NCBI GenBank assembly: GCA_000433035.1
Contig: FR890804.1
Span: forward strand, 63,921 to 97,178
Direction of reading: 5' to 3'
Length of the DNA: 33,258 nucleotides
Source: Staphylococcus sp. CAG:324
Lineage (GTDB): Bacteria; Bacillota_I; Bacilli_A; ML615J-28; CAG-313
Position 1 is the first letter of the stretch. Each line of letters opens with the position of its first letter. Positions 16,980-24,009 of this stretch are shown one piece after another. The notes under the pieces were generated by a model. It saw only the letters and a list, made by a program, of their open reading frames with translations, made no database searches and had not been told where the DNA came from. Position numbers and translations under genes: made by a program.

Positions 16980-17894
16980 TTATGAACCTAAATAAGCTTT
17001 TTTAACATTTTCATTATTTAATAGCTCTTCTCCAGTTCCACTTAAAATTATTTTACCAGTTTCAAGTACATAACCTCTATCAGCAATGGATAAAGCCAAT
17101 TTTGCATTTTGCTCTACTAAAACAATTGTAATACCACTTTCATTTAATTTTTTTATTATTTCAAACACTTCTTTAACAATGATTGGAGCAAGACCCATAG
17201 ATGGTTCATCTAACAAAATAATCTTTGGTTTGGCCATCATTGCTCTTGCAATAGCTAACATTTGTTGTTCGCCACCAGATAATGTTCCCGCCTTTTGTTT
17301 TTTTCTTTCCTTTAGTCTTGGAAAAATATCGTATATTTCATCTAAATCTGCCAAAATTTTTTTTCTTGAATGTCTTTTAAAAGCACCCATTTCTAAATTT
17401 TCTTGAACAGTTAAACCAGCAAAAACTTGTCTTCCTTCTGGTACATGTACTAAACCATAACTAGAAATTTTATGTGCTTTAACTTTTAGTAAATCAACGT
17501 TTACAAATTTATAATAATTTTTCCGTATTTTTTTAATCTTCAAATAATTCCATTTTGTGATTTTTCCAAAAACTTCCGCCGTTATATCTTCCTCACTTCT
17601 AATTTTTTGAAACGCCATCTCAGAAGTATCATATACTTTTAATAATAAATCTGTCATTTTTTTGCCAGCAAAGCGATTTAAAGTTCTCTTATCAGATAGC
17701 ATCGATAAGTCTAATTTTGCATATGATTCTGGTTCACTTTTTACAAGACCGCTAATGGCTTTTAAAGTTGTTGTCTTGCCGGCTCCATTTGCTCCTATTA
17801 AAACCACAATCTCTCCTAAATTTACATCTAAATTTATTTTATCAATTGCTTTAAGATTTCCATAACAAACAGATAAATTTTCTATTTTTAACAT
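16980..17894 (-). CDS. livF: Branched-chain amino acid ABC transporter ATP-binding protein LivF, with large insertion
   Basis: One of two ATPases of the Liv importer. Motifs: Walker A GANGAGKTTT (37-46), LivF-specific GLVHVPEGRQVFAGLTVQENLEMGA, signature LSGGEQQM, Walker B IILLDEPSMGLAP and switch His-equivalent VLVEQNA. LivF is normally near 235 residues; this has 304. About 80 residues (54-136), rich in Lys, are inserted between the post-Walker-A helix and the HVPEGR loop. Reading frame and motifs are intact on both sides, so it is not a frameshift. The ATG at 17894 has AGGAG seven bases upstream; a GTG two codons earlier is too close to that site. Confidence 0.9.
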   Translation of the reverse strand: MLKIENLSVCYGNLKAIDKINLDVNLGEIVVLIGANGAGKTTTLKAISGLVKSEPESYAKLDLSMLSDKRTLNRFAGKKMTDLLLKVYDTSEMAFQKIRSEEDITAEVFGKITKWNYLKIKKIRKNYYKFVNVDLLKVKAHKISSYGLVHVPEGRQVFAGLTVQENLEMGAFKRHSRKKILADLDEIYDIFPRLKERKKQKAGTLSGGEQQMLAIARAMMAKPKIILLDEPSMGLAPIIVKEVFEIIKKLNESGITIVLVEQNAKLALSIADRGYVLETGKIILSGTGEELLNNENVKKAYLGS

Positions 17895-17896
17895 TT

Positions 17897-18667
17897 TCAC
17901 TCTCCTAAATATGCTTTAATAACCTCTGGATTTTTTTGAATTTCTAGAGGAACTCCTTCAGCAATCAATTCACCAAAATTTAAAACATAAATTCTATCAC
18001 AAATGCCCATAACAAACTTCATATCATGTTCTATTAATAAAATTGTGGTTTCAAATTTCTCTTGAATTATTTTAATTGTTTTCATTAATTCTTCAGTTTC
18101 ATGAGGATTCATCCCAGCGGCAGGCTCATCTAAACAAAGTAATCTAGGAAAGGTTGCAAGAGCCCTTGCAATCTCTAATTTTCTTTGCTTTCCATACGGC
18201 AAATTTTGTGCAAGTTCATCCTTATATTCTAAAAGTCCCAAAACTTCTAAGATTTCTTGAGCTTTTTGATGGACTTCATTTTCTTCTCTCCAGTATTTTT
18301 TAGTTCTAAAAATACTGGAAAATAAACCATATGACATATTATTGTGATATGCTACTTTAACATTTTCTAAAACTGTTAACTGTTTAAATAAACGAATATT
18401 TTGAAAGGTTCTTGCAATACCTTTTTGGACCCTTTTATGAGTAACAAGATTTGTAATATCTTCTCCCATTAATTGAATAGTACCCGAAGTTGGCCTATAA
18501 AGACCAGTTATCAAATTAAATATCGTCGTCTTACCTGCACCATTTGGTCCAATTAATCCTATTAATTCCTTTTTATGCATTTCCATACTAAAGTTAGAAA
18601 CCGCTTTTAAACCACCAAATTCAATTGAAAGATTATCAATTACTAAAACTTTACTATCCTGCATCAT
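17897..18667 (-). CDS. livG: Branched-chain amino acid ABC transporter ATP-binding protein LivG
   Basis: Second ATPase of the Liv importer. Walker A GPNGAGKTT, the family loop GIARTFQNIRLFKQLTVLENV, the signature region LPYGKQRKLEIARAL, Walker B LLCLDEPAAGMNP and switch IEHDMKFVM are all present. LivG normally has this non-standard signature. I start it at the ATG at 18667, which has AAGGA at a suitable distance; the frame opens at 18676 with an ATG too close to that site. It overlaps the livM end by 14 bp. Confidence 0.94.
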   Translation of the reverse strand: MMQDSKVLVIDNLSIEFGGLKAVSNFSMEMHKKELIGLIGPNGAGKTTIFNLITGLYRPTSGTIQLMGEDITNLVTHKRVQKGIARTFQNIRLFKQLTVLENVKVAYHNNMSYGLFSSIFRTKKYWREENEVHQKAQEILEVLGLLEYKDELAQNLPYGKQRKLEIARALATFPRLLCLDEPAAGMNPHETEELMKTIKIIQEKFETTILLIEHDMKFVMGICDRIYVLNFGELIAEGVPLEIQKNPEVIKAYLGE

Positions 18668-19781
18668 TGCCTTCATCCTTTTCTATCCTTATTTTAGACT
18701 TCGTTTTTTTGTGAAATAATTTTCTTAGTGCATCCCAGGTCAATTCTTTCGTCCCTAATAGTCCTTCTGGCCTAATTAACATTACAACAATTAATATAAT
18801 ACCATATATGAGAAGTTGATATCCACCAGGTGCATTTAAAAGCAATTTATATGAAATAAAGGTTAATAACGCAGTTGATAATAACGTTCCAGTAAAAGAA
18901 CCTAGGCCTCCTAGAACAATAAAAACCAATAATTCAATTGATCGATCTTGCGAAAAAAGAGATGTACCTAAAAAAGAAGCAAAATGATAGTATAATCCTC
19001 CTGCTAATCCAGCAAAAATGGCTGATAACGTAAAAGTAAAGATTTTATATTTTTTAACTGGAATACCTGATGCTTCAGCTGCTATTTCATCTTCTCTAAT
19101 GGCTAAAATAGCTCTACCATGTCGTGATTTAAAAATCATTATAAAACAAACAAGAGTTATAATTAGAAAACTTGCAAAAATTGGAGTATTACCAGCAATA
19201 CTTGTATAGTAAGATGGACCATCTACACCATACTTAAACCCATCAATAGTCTGTAAATTATTGGCAATGGAAACAAATACTAAGCCTATACCTAAAGTTA
19301 TAATCGCAAGATAGTCTCCCTTCATTCTACCAAGAACTGCAAGACCAATTAAATATCCGATAATACCTGTAAAAATGGCCCCTATAATAACCGCAAAAAT
19401 TACTAAAATGTATCCAGCAAAATGAACTTGACCAGTGCCAACATTATAAAAAATTTCACGCATTTGACTAGCAGTATAATTATTCGTATGCATTACAACT
19501 TGATATATTTTTTGTGAAACATAACTTGCAACAATACCACCAACAAGCATAAAGCCACCATGACCTAATACCATTTCTCCAAGACAACCACAAACAATAT
19601 TTAAAGATAATGCCGCAATAGAAAAAATAATCATCTGAGGAATAATTAATTTTAATGATAACGTTTTGGTTAAAAGGCTTAACACAATTACAAAGATAAC
19701 ACTACAAATGGTATTTAAAAGATATCTTTTATAATTTGGCTTTATTGATTTAGTTTTGTTAAATTCAACTTTTGCTTCCAT
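18654..19781 (-). CDS. livM: Branched-chain amino acid ABC transporter permease LivM
   Basis: Membrane subunit of the Liv importer with about nine hydrophobic helices. Family landmarks are ALSLNIVCGCLGEMVLGHGGFMLVGG near residue 60, LGRMKGDYLAIITLGIG, IREDEIAAEASGIPVKKYKI (the ATPase-coupling loop) and GGLGSFTGTLLS. It has 375 residues. AAGGTG precedes the ATG, one base after the livH gene ends. The C-terminal tail is highly charged. Confidence 0.94.
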   Translation of the reverse strand: MEAKVEFNKTKSIKPNYKRYLLNTICSVIFVIVLSLLTKTLSLKLIIPQMIIFSIAALSLNIVCGCLGEMVLGHGGFMLVGGIVASYVSQKIYQVVMHTNNYTASQMREIFYNVGTGQVHFAGYILVIFAVIIGAIFTGIIGYLIGLAVLGRMKGDYLAIITLGIGLVFVSIANNLQTIDGFKYGVDGPSYYTSIAGNTPIFASFLIITLVCFIMIFKSRHGRAILAIREDEIAAEASGIPVKKYKIFTFTLSAIFAGLAGGLYYHFASFLGTSLFSQDRSIELLVFIVLGGLGSFTGTLLSTALLTFISYKLLLNAPGGYQLLIYGIILIVVMLIRPEGLLGTKELTWDALRKLFHKKTKSKIRIEKDEGNDAG

Positions 19782-19782
19782 C

Positions 19783-20658
19783 TTACACCTTCTCTCCTAC
19801 CATTTTACCAAGAATTCCCGTTGGTTTAATCATTAAAATCAAAATTAGTAATCCATATACAATAGCTGGCGTCCATGTTGAAGTAACTGGAAAAGCCATA
19901 GAAAGTTGTTGTACAATTCCTATTATAAAACCACCAATAACTGCTCCTGGCAAACTACCAATACCCCCAACAACTGCTGCAACAAAAGGAATTAAACCGA
20001 TTGCCTCAGTACCCACTGAAAATTTAAAATAAGGAATTCTAAGACAGTATACAACTGCTCCAATTCCAGCAAGTGCAGCACCGATTGCAAAAGTTAATGA
20101 AATCATTGCATCATTATTTATTCCCATAAGTTTTGCAGCAGAAGGATTTTCTGAGGTTGCTCTCATAGCTTTACCAAACTTAGTTTTGTTAATGAATAGA
20201 GTTATTAATAAAACTGTTACTATTGTAATTATAATTGTTATAATTGTCAATTGAAAATCCGTTAAATTTAAAAATTTAGGTGATCCTTTTTGTTCTTGAA
20301 ATCTTATATTGAAAATAGAATATATAATATAACTCACCCCAATTGCTGTTATGAGAGCAGTTATTTTTTTTGTATTACGTTTTCTTAGAGGATAATATGC
20401 TAATTTTTCAGTAATTACTGAAACAATTGCACAAACTAACATTGATACAATTATACATATGACCATTGTAATAGGATTCGCACCAATTAATGCAGCTGTC
20501 CCATATGATACAAATGCTCCAATTGTAATAAATTCACCATGAGCAAAATTAATCATTCTAGCAATTCCATATACCATTGTATATCCTATTGCGATAAGTG
20601 CATAAATGCTTCCCATTCCAAGACCATTTATAAAACCACTATATAAATTGTTCCACAT
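19783..20658 (-). CDS. livH: Branched-chain amino acid ABC transporter permease LivH
   Basis: Membrane subunit of the Liv importer. It opens with SGFINGLGMGSIYALIAIGYTMVYGIARMINFAHGEF in several blocks, the strongest LivH signature. Later it has RATSENPSAAKLMGINNDAMIS (the coupling loop) and the GGIGSLPGAVIGGFIIG C-terminal block. The length of 291 residues is normal. AAGGAG lies six bases before the ATG. It follows livK across a hairpin at 20681-20709. Confidence 0.95.
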   Translation of the reverse strand: MWNNLYSGFINGLGMGSIYALIAIGYTMVYGIARMINFAHGEFITIGAFVSYGTAALIGANPITMVICIIVSMLVCAIVSVITEKLAYYPLRKRNTKKITALITAIGVSYIIYSIFNIRFQEQKGSPKFLNLTDFQLTIITIIITIVTVLLITLFINKTKFGKAMRATSENPSAAKLMGINNDAMISLTFAIGAALAGIGAVVYCLRIPYFKFSVGTEAIGLIPFVAAVVGGIGSLPGAVIGGFIIGIVQQLSMAFPVTSTWTPAIVYGLLILILMIKPTGILGKMVGEKV

Positions 20659-20680
20659 AATATTCTCCTTAACCTTATTT

Positions 20681-20709
20681 TAAAAATAGCATAGAAGAAT
20701 CTATGCTAT
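20681..20709 (-). terminator. Attenuator-like hairpin between livK and livH
   Basis: ATAGCATAG (20686-20694), loop of six, CTATGCTAT (20701-20709), followed in the minus RNA by five U residues. It sits 10 bp after the livK stop, inside the operon. A partial terminator here would give more binding protein than permease, a common arrangement; the effect is inferred. Confidence 0.75.
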
Positions 20710-20719
20710 AATTTATTTA

Positions 20720-21901
20720 TTATTCAACTGTTGTATAATATTTGTAATTTTTATTTTCAAAAGTCATCACAACAGCCGGCTTTACCGCATTACCATTTGC
20801 GGCAAAGGTAATTCTACCAGTAACAACATCAGCATAAAAATTACTACTGGTTAATACTTCTAAAACCTTATCAAATTCAATTGATTTCGCTTCTTCAACA
20901 GCTTTTTTATAAATATATACGGCATCATATCCAAGTGCAGCGAATGAAGTTGGATTTTCATTATATTTAGATTTATAAGAATTAACAAAATTATTTACAA
21001 CAGCTTCATTAGAATCTACTGCAAAATGATTACTAAAATAACAATTCGTAAAATCATTCTCATCTACTCCATCAACAGACAAGACACCATCCCAACCATC
21101 TGCACCTACAATAGTACCATTATATCCTGCATCACGACCTTGAGAAACAATTGTTACAACTTTTTCATAATACTCTGGAAGAAAAACAACTTCAGCACCA
21201 CTAGATTTTATTGAATTCCATGCTGTTTTGAAATCTACACTATTATTTTGATATGATTGTTCATATACAATATCAATCTGATTTGTAGTAGCTAAATTTT
21301 TAAAAGAATTGTATAACCCCATTGAATAAGAATCCTCATTATTATATAACACTGCAACCTTTGTTTTCTTTAAATTATTACTAATAAATTTTGCCGCAAC
21401 TTCACCTTGATAAGAATCATTAAAGCAAGCTCTAAATATATTCGTTCTTAAATCTCTTTCATCACCATTTTTACCTACAGTAATATAATCAGCAGTTCCT
21501 GTTGGTGTGATTACTAATAGTTTTTTACCAATTGCTTGCCCTACTAATCCTTCAGTAGCTCCTGAAGTAATGGCACCTAACATCAAATCAATGTTTTTTG
21601 CATATTGAGTATTGAAAGCTGTAGCAGCTTTATCTGATGATGCCTCATCATCTATCATTCCTACCCATTCAATTTTCATTTGCTTATCATCAACCAAAAT
21701 TCCACCATTGTTATTTATTTCTTCAATTGCAAGTTCAATCCCCTTCTTAGTAGAATTTCCATAAATTGCAACATCACCTGATATTGGTCCAACCGAAGCA
21801 ATTCTAATAGTATCTTTTTTATCTTTTTTACATGACGTCACTGTCAATATTAATACAACCACTAAAGTAAATAAAGATATAATTTTTAACGATTTTTTCA
21901 T
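20720..21901 (-). CDS. livK: Branched-chain amino acid-binding lipoprotein LivK/LivJ-like
   Basis: Extracellular substrate-binding lipoprotein (periplasmic-binding fold type I) that delivers Leu/Ile/Val-type ligands to LivHMGF. The signal peptide ends in lipobox TVTSC (Cys24 from the chosen start). The mature part begins IRIASVGPISGDVAIYGNSTKKGIELA in blocks and contains NNNGGILVDDKQM, FRACFNDSYQG and ALGYDAVYIYKKA, all typical. I use the ATG at 21901, with GGAGG five bases upstream; a longer frame from 21913 is less likely. It has 393 residues. First gene of the liv operon. Confidence 0.93.
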   Translation of the reverse strand: MKKSLKIISLFTLVVVLILTVTSCKKDKKDTIRIASVGPISGDVAIYGNSTKKGIELAIEEINNNGGILVDDKQMKIEWVGMIDDEASSDKAATAFNTQYAKNIDLMLGAITSGATEGLVGQAIGKKLLVITPTGTADYITVGKNGDERDLRTNIFRACFNDSYQGEVAAKFISNNLKKTKVAVLYNNEDSYSMGLYNSFKNLATTNQIDIVYEQSYQNNSVDFKTAWNSIKSSGAEVVFLPEYYEKVVTIVSQGRDAGYNGTIVGADGWDGVLSVDGVDENDFTNCYFSNHFAVDSNEAVVNNFVNSYKSKYNENPTSFAALGYDAVYIYKKAVEEAKSIEFDKVLEVLTSSNFYADVVTGRITFAANGNAVKPAVVMTFENKNYKYYTTVE

Positions 21902-21932
21902 AAGTACCTCCACTTTTTAATAAATATCTTCT

Positions 21933-21987
21933 ATTATATAACAATTCTTTATATTTTTTTATATTTTCGGTAATGTAAACGCTTTAA
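21933..21987 (-). promoter_or_regulatory. liv operon promoter region with cre-like site
   Basis: On the minus strand TATAAT lies at 21933-21938, about 32 bp before livK, with only a poor -35. Further upstream, at 21973-21987, ATGTAAACGCTTTAA (plus-strand reading) fits the Bacillota catabolite element WTGNAANCGNWNNCW at all but one defined position. Its placement about 50-60 bp upstream of the start would suit activation. CcpA control is tentative. Confidence 0.4.
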
Positions 21988-22031
21988 TCAAATAAAACTT
22001 TACAACTTTAATCATTAAAAATTCAAATAAC

Positions 22032-22060
22032 TTTACAAAACTAACAAAAAGGTGTATAAT
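22032..22060 (+). promoter_or_regulatory. Promoter of tRNA-Arg
   Basis: TTTACA (22032-22037), 17 bp, TATAAT (22055-22060), 18 bp before the mature tRNA 5' end. It is divergent from the liv promoter. Confidence 0.85.
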
Positions 22061-22078
22061 AATATAGTAATTTTGGAT

Positions 22079-22155
22079 GTCCCAGTAGCTCAGTCGGATA
22101 GAGCAACGGCCTTCTAAGCCGTGTGTCGGGGGTTCGAATCCCTTCTGGGACGCCA
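22079..22155 (+). tRNA. tRNA-Arg (anticodon UCU)
   Basis: Full cloverleaf with encoded CCA. The acceptor stem is GTCCCAG (22079-22085) with CTGGGAC (22145-22151), discriminator G22152. The anticodon arm is ACGGC-CTTCTAA-GCCGT, anticodon TCT at 22113-22115, reading AGA. The T arm is GGGGG-TTCGAAT-CCCTT with two G-U pairs. Bases 22100-22156 are repeated at 27023-27079, so this gene is the integration site. The 3' half now present was supplied by the element. Confidence 0.97.
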
Positions 22156-22156
22156 T
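22100..22156 (+). repeat. attL: 57-bp direct repeat, left copy
   Basis: Matches 27023-27079 at 55 of 57 positions, with a perfect 31-bp block (22100-22130) covering the anticodon arm. That arm's inverted repeat is the likely recombinase core. The two differences (22131 and 22141) pair with each other in the T stem. Confidence 0.93.
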
Positions 22157-22165
22157 ATTTGAGGT

Positions 22166-22190
22166 AAAAACAAGCATAATGCTTGTTTTT
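22166..22190 (+). terminator. Terminator carried by the element, after tRNA-Arg
   Basis: AAAAACAAGCA - TAA - TGCTTGTTTTT, then more T residues, 10 bp after the tRNA CCA. It lies inside the element, so it replaces the host terminator displaced to 27094-27126. Confidence 0.88.
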
Positions 22191-22247
22191 TTGTTTTTTA
22201 CAAACTTGTTTTAATCAAAAAAAATTTAAAATTAGGAGGTAAAAAAA

Positions 22248-22442
22248 ATGGAATTAAAACAAACAAATTTAGAATTGAATTATTTAAAAAAGGAAGGTGT
22301 AAGTTCAAAAAATGGTAAGCCTTATTGCTTTTATGAATTGTATGTTATTGTTAATGGCATATCAATAAAAGTATTGCCACTTGTGGGTGATGAAACTGGT
22401 AAAATGCTTATTACTGCTTACTTACAAACTTTAGATGATTAA
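22248..22442 (+). CDS. Small protein in gene V position, possible ssDNA-binding protein
   Basis: A 64-residue soluble protein with no membrane segment. The pattern is short beta-like stretches (YCFYELYVIVNGISIKVLPL, then KMLITAYL) with a charged N-terminus. In filamentous phages the gene between Rep and the coat genes encodes the ssDNA-binding protein that coats progeny strands before assembly. In the circular form this gene is the first one before the coat-like gene, the same place. The functional call rests on size, composition and position only; no motif is diagnostic. It has a perfect AGGAGG eight bases before the ATG. Confidence 0.55.
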   Translation: MELKQTNLELNYLKKEGVSSKNGKPYCFYELYVIVNGISIKVLPLVGDETGKMLITAYLQTLDD

Positions 22443-22461
22443 GAAAGGAGAGGAATAAAAA

Positions 22462-22677
22462 ATGGGTGAGTTAATAAATCAAATATTTACCGGTTTTAGT
22501 GATGCTATAGAAGGCATTTCTAATGGTTTAAAAGATGCTTTTTTAAATATTATTTATGTTGACCCTACTGCAAGTGAAAAAGTAGTTAGTGAATTTGCGA
22601 AATTTGCTTTTGTGATGTTTGGGTTATCTTTAGCATTTACAATAGTATTTTTGATAGTAAGAAAAATTAAAGGCTAG
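22462..22677 (+). CDS. Putative major coat protein (pVIII-like)
   Basis: A 71-residue protein with the build of a filamentous-phage major coat protein. It has an amphipathic, acidic N-terminal part (residues 1-43), one hydrophobic helix (about 47-66, FAFVMFGLSLAFTIVFLIV) and a short basic tail (RKIKG) that would face the packaged ssDNA. There is no separate signal peptide, as known for Pf3 coat protein, so insertion through the single hydrophobic segment is expected. AGGAG precedes the ATG. It is followed at once by the pIII-like gene, the M13 order. The identification is by architecture and position. Confidence 0.75.
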   Translation: MGELINQIFTGFSDAIEGISNGLKDAFLNIIYVDPTASEKVVSEFAKFAFVMFGLSLAFTIVFLIVRKIKG

Positions 22678-22693
22678 GAGGATTGATAATAAA

Positions 22694-23317
22694 ATGAAAA
22701 AAACATTTAAAAGGGTAGTAATTGCTACCCTTTCTCTATCAATAATTATGTGTCTTTGTATAGGTTCATCAAAAAAACTAAAGGCCGCAACTTTTAATCA
22801 AGCAGAAACTTTTTATAATGAAAAATATAAAGAGTTATACACTTTATATTTTGGTGATGTTCCCCCTACTTTAGAAATAATGATAGACATTGCTTGCAAT
22901 GCTGACCATAGTTTAAGTATTGACCAAGCAATAAATCAGGTATATTTAGAAATGCAAGAGTTTTATTCTCAAAATGCTATGTTAGTTTATGAACCTTTAA
23001 TATTTGAACAAGGTTACAACACAGGCAAAAATGAGTGTGAAAGCACGCACGACCAAATCAAGCAAAATGCCTACAATGAGGGTCATGAGGTCGGTTTGGG
23101 CGAAGGAATACAAAAAGGATATGCAGAATACGAAAACGAACGAGGTTCAGCCTTGAAGTTAAAAGATATGATAATGCAAATGATAAATGCTCCATTTAAA
23201 ATAATTAAAGAGGTATTAAATTTTGATATTTTTGGAGTAAATATCTCAAGTTTAGTTTTTTTTATCATAAGTAGTTGTCTTGTATTCTTTGTAATACGTT
23301 TCTTTTTAAAAGGGTGA
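22694..23317 (+). CDS. Putative adsorption / minor coat protein (pIII-like)
   Basis: A 207-residue protein with an N-terminal signal peptide (basic MKKTFKR, hydrophobic core, likely cleavage after KLKA near residue 31), an extracellular domain, and a C-terminal anchor (about 184-204, SLVFFIISSCLVFFVIRFF) with a Lys-Gly end. This is the pIII topology: secreted domain, anchor, short cytoplasmic tail. The middle (about residues 105-150) contains spaced glycines (GYNTG, EGHEVGLGEG, KGYAEY) and is encoded by DNA clearly richer in G and C than its flanks (about 23020-23160). This suggests a swapped segment. The start has AGGAGG twelve bases upstream. No sequence family is recognised. Confidence 0.6.
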   Translation: MKKTFKRVVIATLSLSIIMCLCIGSSKKLKAATFNQAETFYNEKYKELYTLYFGDVPPTLEIMIDIACNADHSLSIDQAINQVYLEMQEFYSQNAMLVYEPLIFEQGYNTGKNECESTHDQIKQNAYNEGHEVGLGEGIQKGYAEYENERGSALKLKDMIMQMINAPFKIIKEVLNFDIFGVNISSLVFFIISSCLVFFVIRFFLKG

Positions 23318-23321
23318 TTAT

Positions 23322-23669
23322 ATGAAAATAAAAATTAAATATATTGTAAAATGGTTTATCTTGTTGTTTCCATTAATTCTTACGTTTATTTACTTAATTA
23401 AAAACAATTTTAATGTAATTAATGAAGAAATGGAATTTTTTGCTTACTTAAGGAATTTTTGTGAAATGAACCCTATATCAGTTGCATTATCACGTATTGT
23501 ATGTATTTTTGTTCCAAGTGAGTATGGTGATATTGTTACTGTAGCAAACAATTTAGAAGTAATGATATTAAGTTCTTTTACTTGGTTTATTCAAATGTGG
23601 TTCTTCTGGGAGTTTTGTGAACTAATAAGTCATTTTTACCACAAATTGACTAACCAAGAGGAGGAGTGA
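23322..23669 (+). CDS. Small membrane protein of the phage-like element (pVI-like position)
   Basis: A 115-residue protein with two hydrophobic segments: about residues 9-27 (WFILLFPLILTFIYLI) and 80-101 (MILSSFTWFIQMWFFWEF). It ends in an acidic tail (NQEEE). It lies directly after the pIII-like gene, where M13 carries gene VI, a minor coat protein of the same tip. The family is not recognised; the position argument is the main support. It starts four bases after the previous stop, with GGGTG as a weak ribosome site, suggesting coupling. Confidence 0.55.
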   Translation: MKIKIKYIVKWFILLFPLILTFIYLIKNNFNVINEEMEFFAYLRNFCEMNPISVALSRIVCIFVPSEYGDIVTVANNLEVMILSSFTWFIQMWFFWEFCELISHFYHKLTNQEEE

Positions 23670-23676
23670 TAATAAA

Positions 23677-24009
23677 GTGAAAAAGATATTTATGTTTGTG
23701 TTTTGTTTGATAGTTTGTTTATGTATTTTGAATTATAATAACAAAGATGCTACTTTTGATATTGAACAATATTTAAACAATATCAATGAAAATGTTTCTT
23801 ATATGCCACTGCCACCAAGTATAAGCGATTTTAAAACCTATCAGGAATTTGTTGACGATAATTCGTATGGTTTCACTAGGGGCTTTTTTGCTTGGGTTGG
23901 CGATATAATGAAAGTATTATGGAGTTTTATTATATTTCCATATAAAGTAATTTGGTTTTTCATATCAAATATAAAAGTAATAATAGGAGATTTGTTAATA
24001 TGGAGTTAA
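23677..24009 (+). CDS. Small secreted or membrane protein of the phage-like element
   Basis: A 110-residue protein starting with GTG. It has an N-terminal hydrophobic segment (MKKIFMFVFCLIVCLCIL, signal peptide or anchor), an extracytoplasmic stretch of about 60 residues (acidic, with YMPLPPSISDF), and a C-terminal hydrophobic segment from about residue 83 to the end. Its initiation region and signal-like start closely resemble those of the pIII-like gene. The next gene, encoding the ATPase, begins inside its last codons (10-bp overlap). It may be another minor virion or morphogenesis protein; no family is recognised. Confidence 0.55.
   Translation: MKKIFMFVFCLIVCLCILNYNNKDATFDIEQYLNNINENVSYMPLPPSISDFKTYQEFVDDNSYGFTRGFFAWVGDIMKVLWSFIIFPYKVIWFFISNIKVIIGDLLIWS

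Noticed and set aside
16980..17894. LivF insertion as a frameshift or pseudogene
   Set aside because: One uninterrupted frame joins intact motifs on both sides, so this is a real longer protein.
21959..22177. Open frame of 72 codons on the minus strand across the tRNA gene
   Set aside because: It is antisense to tRNA-Arg; such frames give the common false tRNA-derived peptide (QKGFEPPTHGLEGRCSIRLSY). It has no ribosome site.
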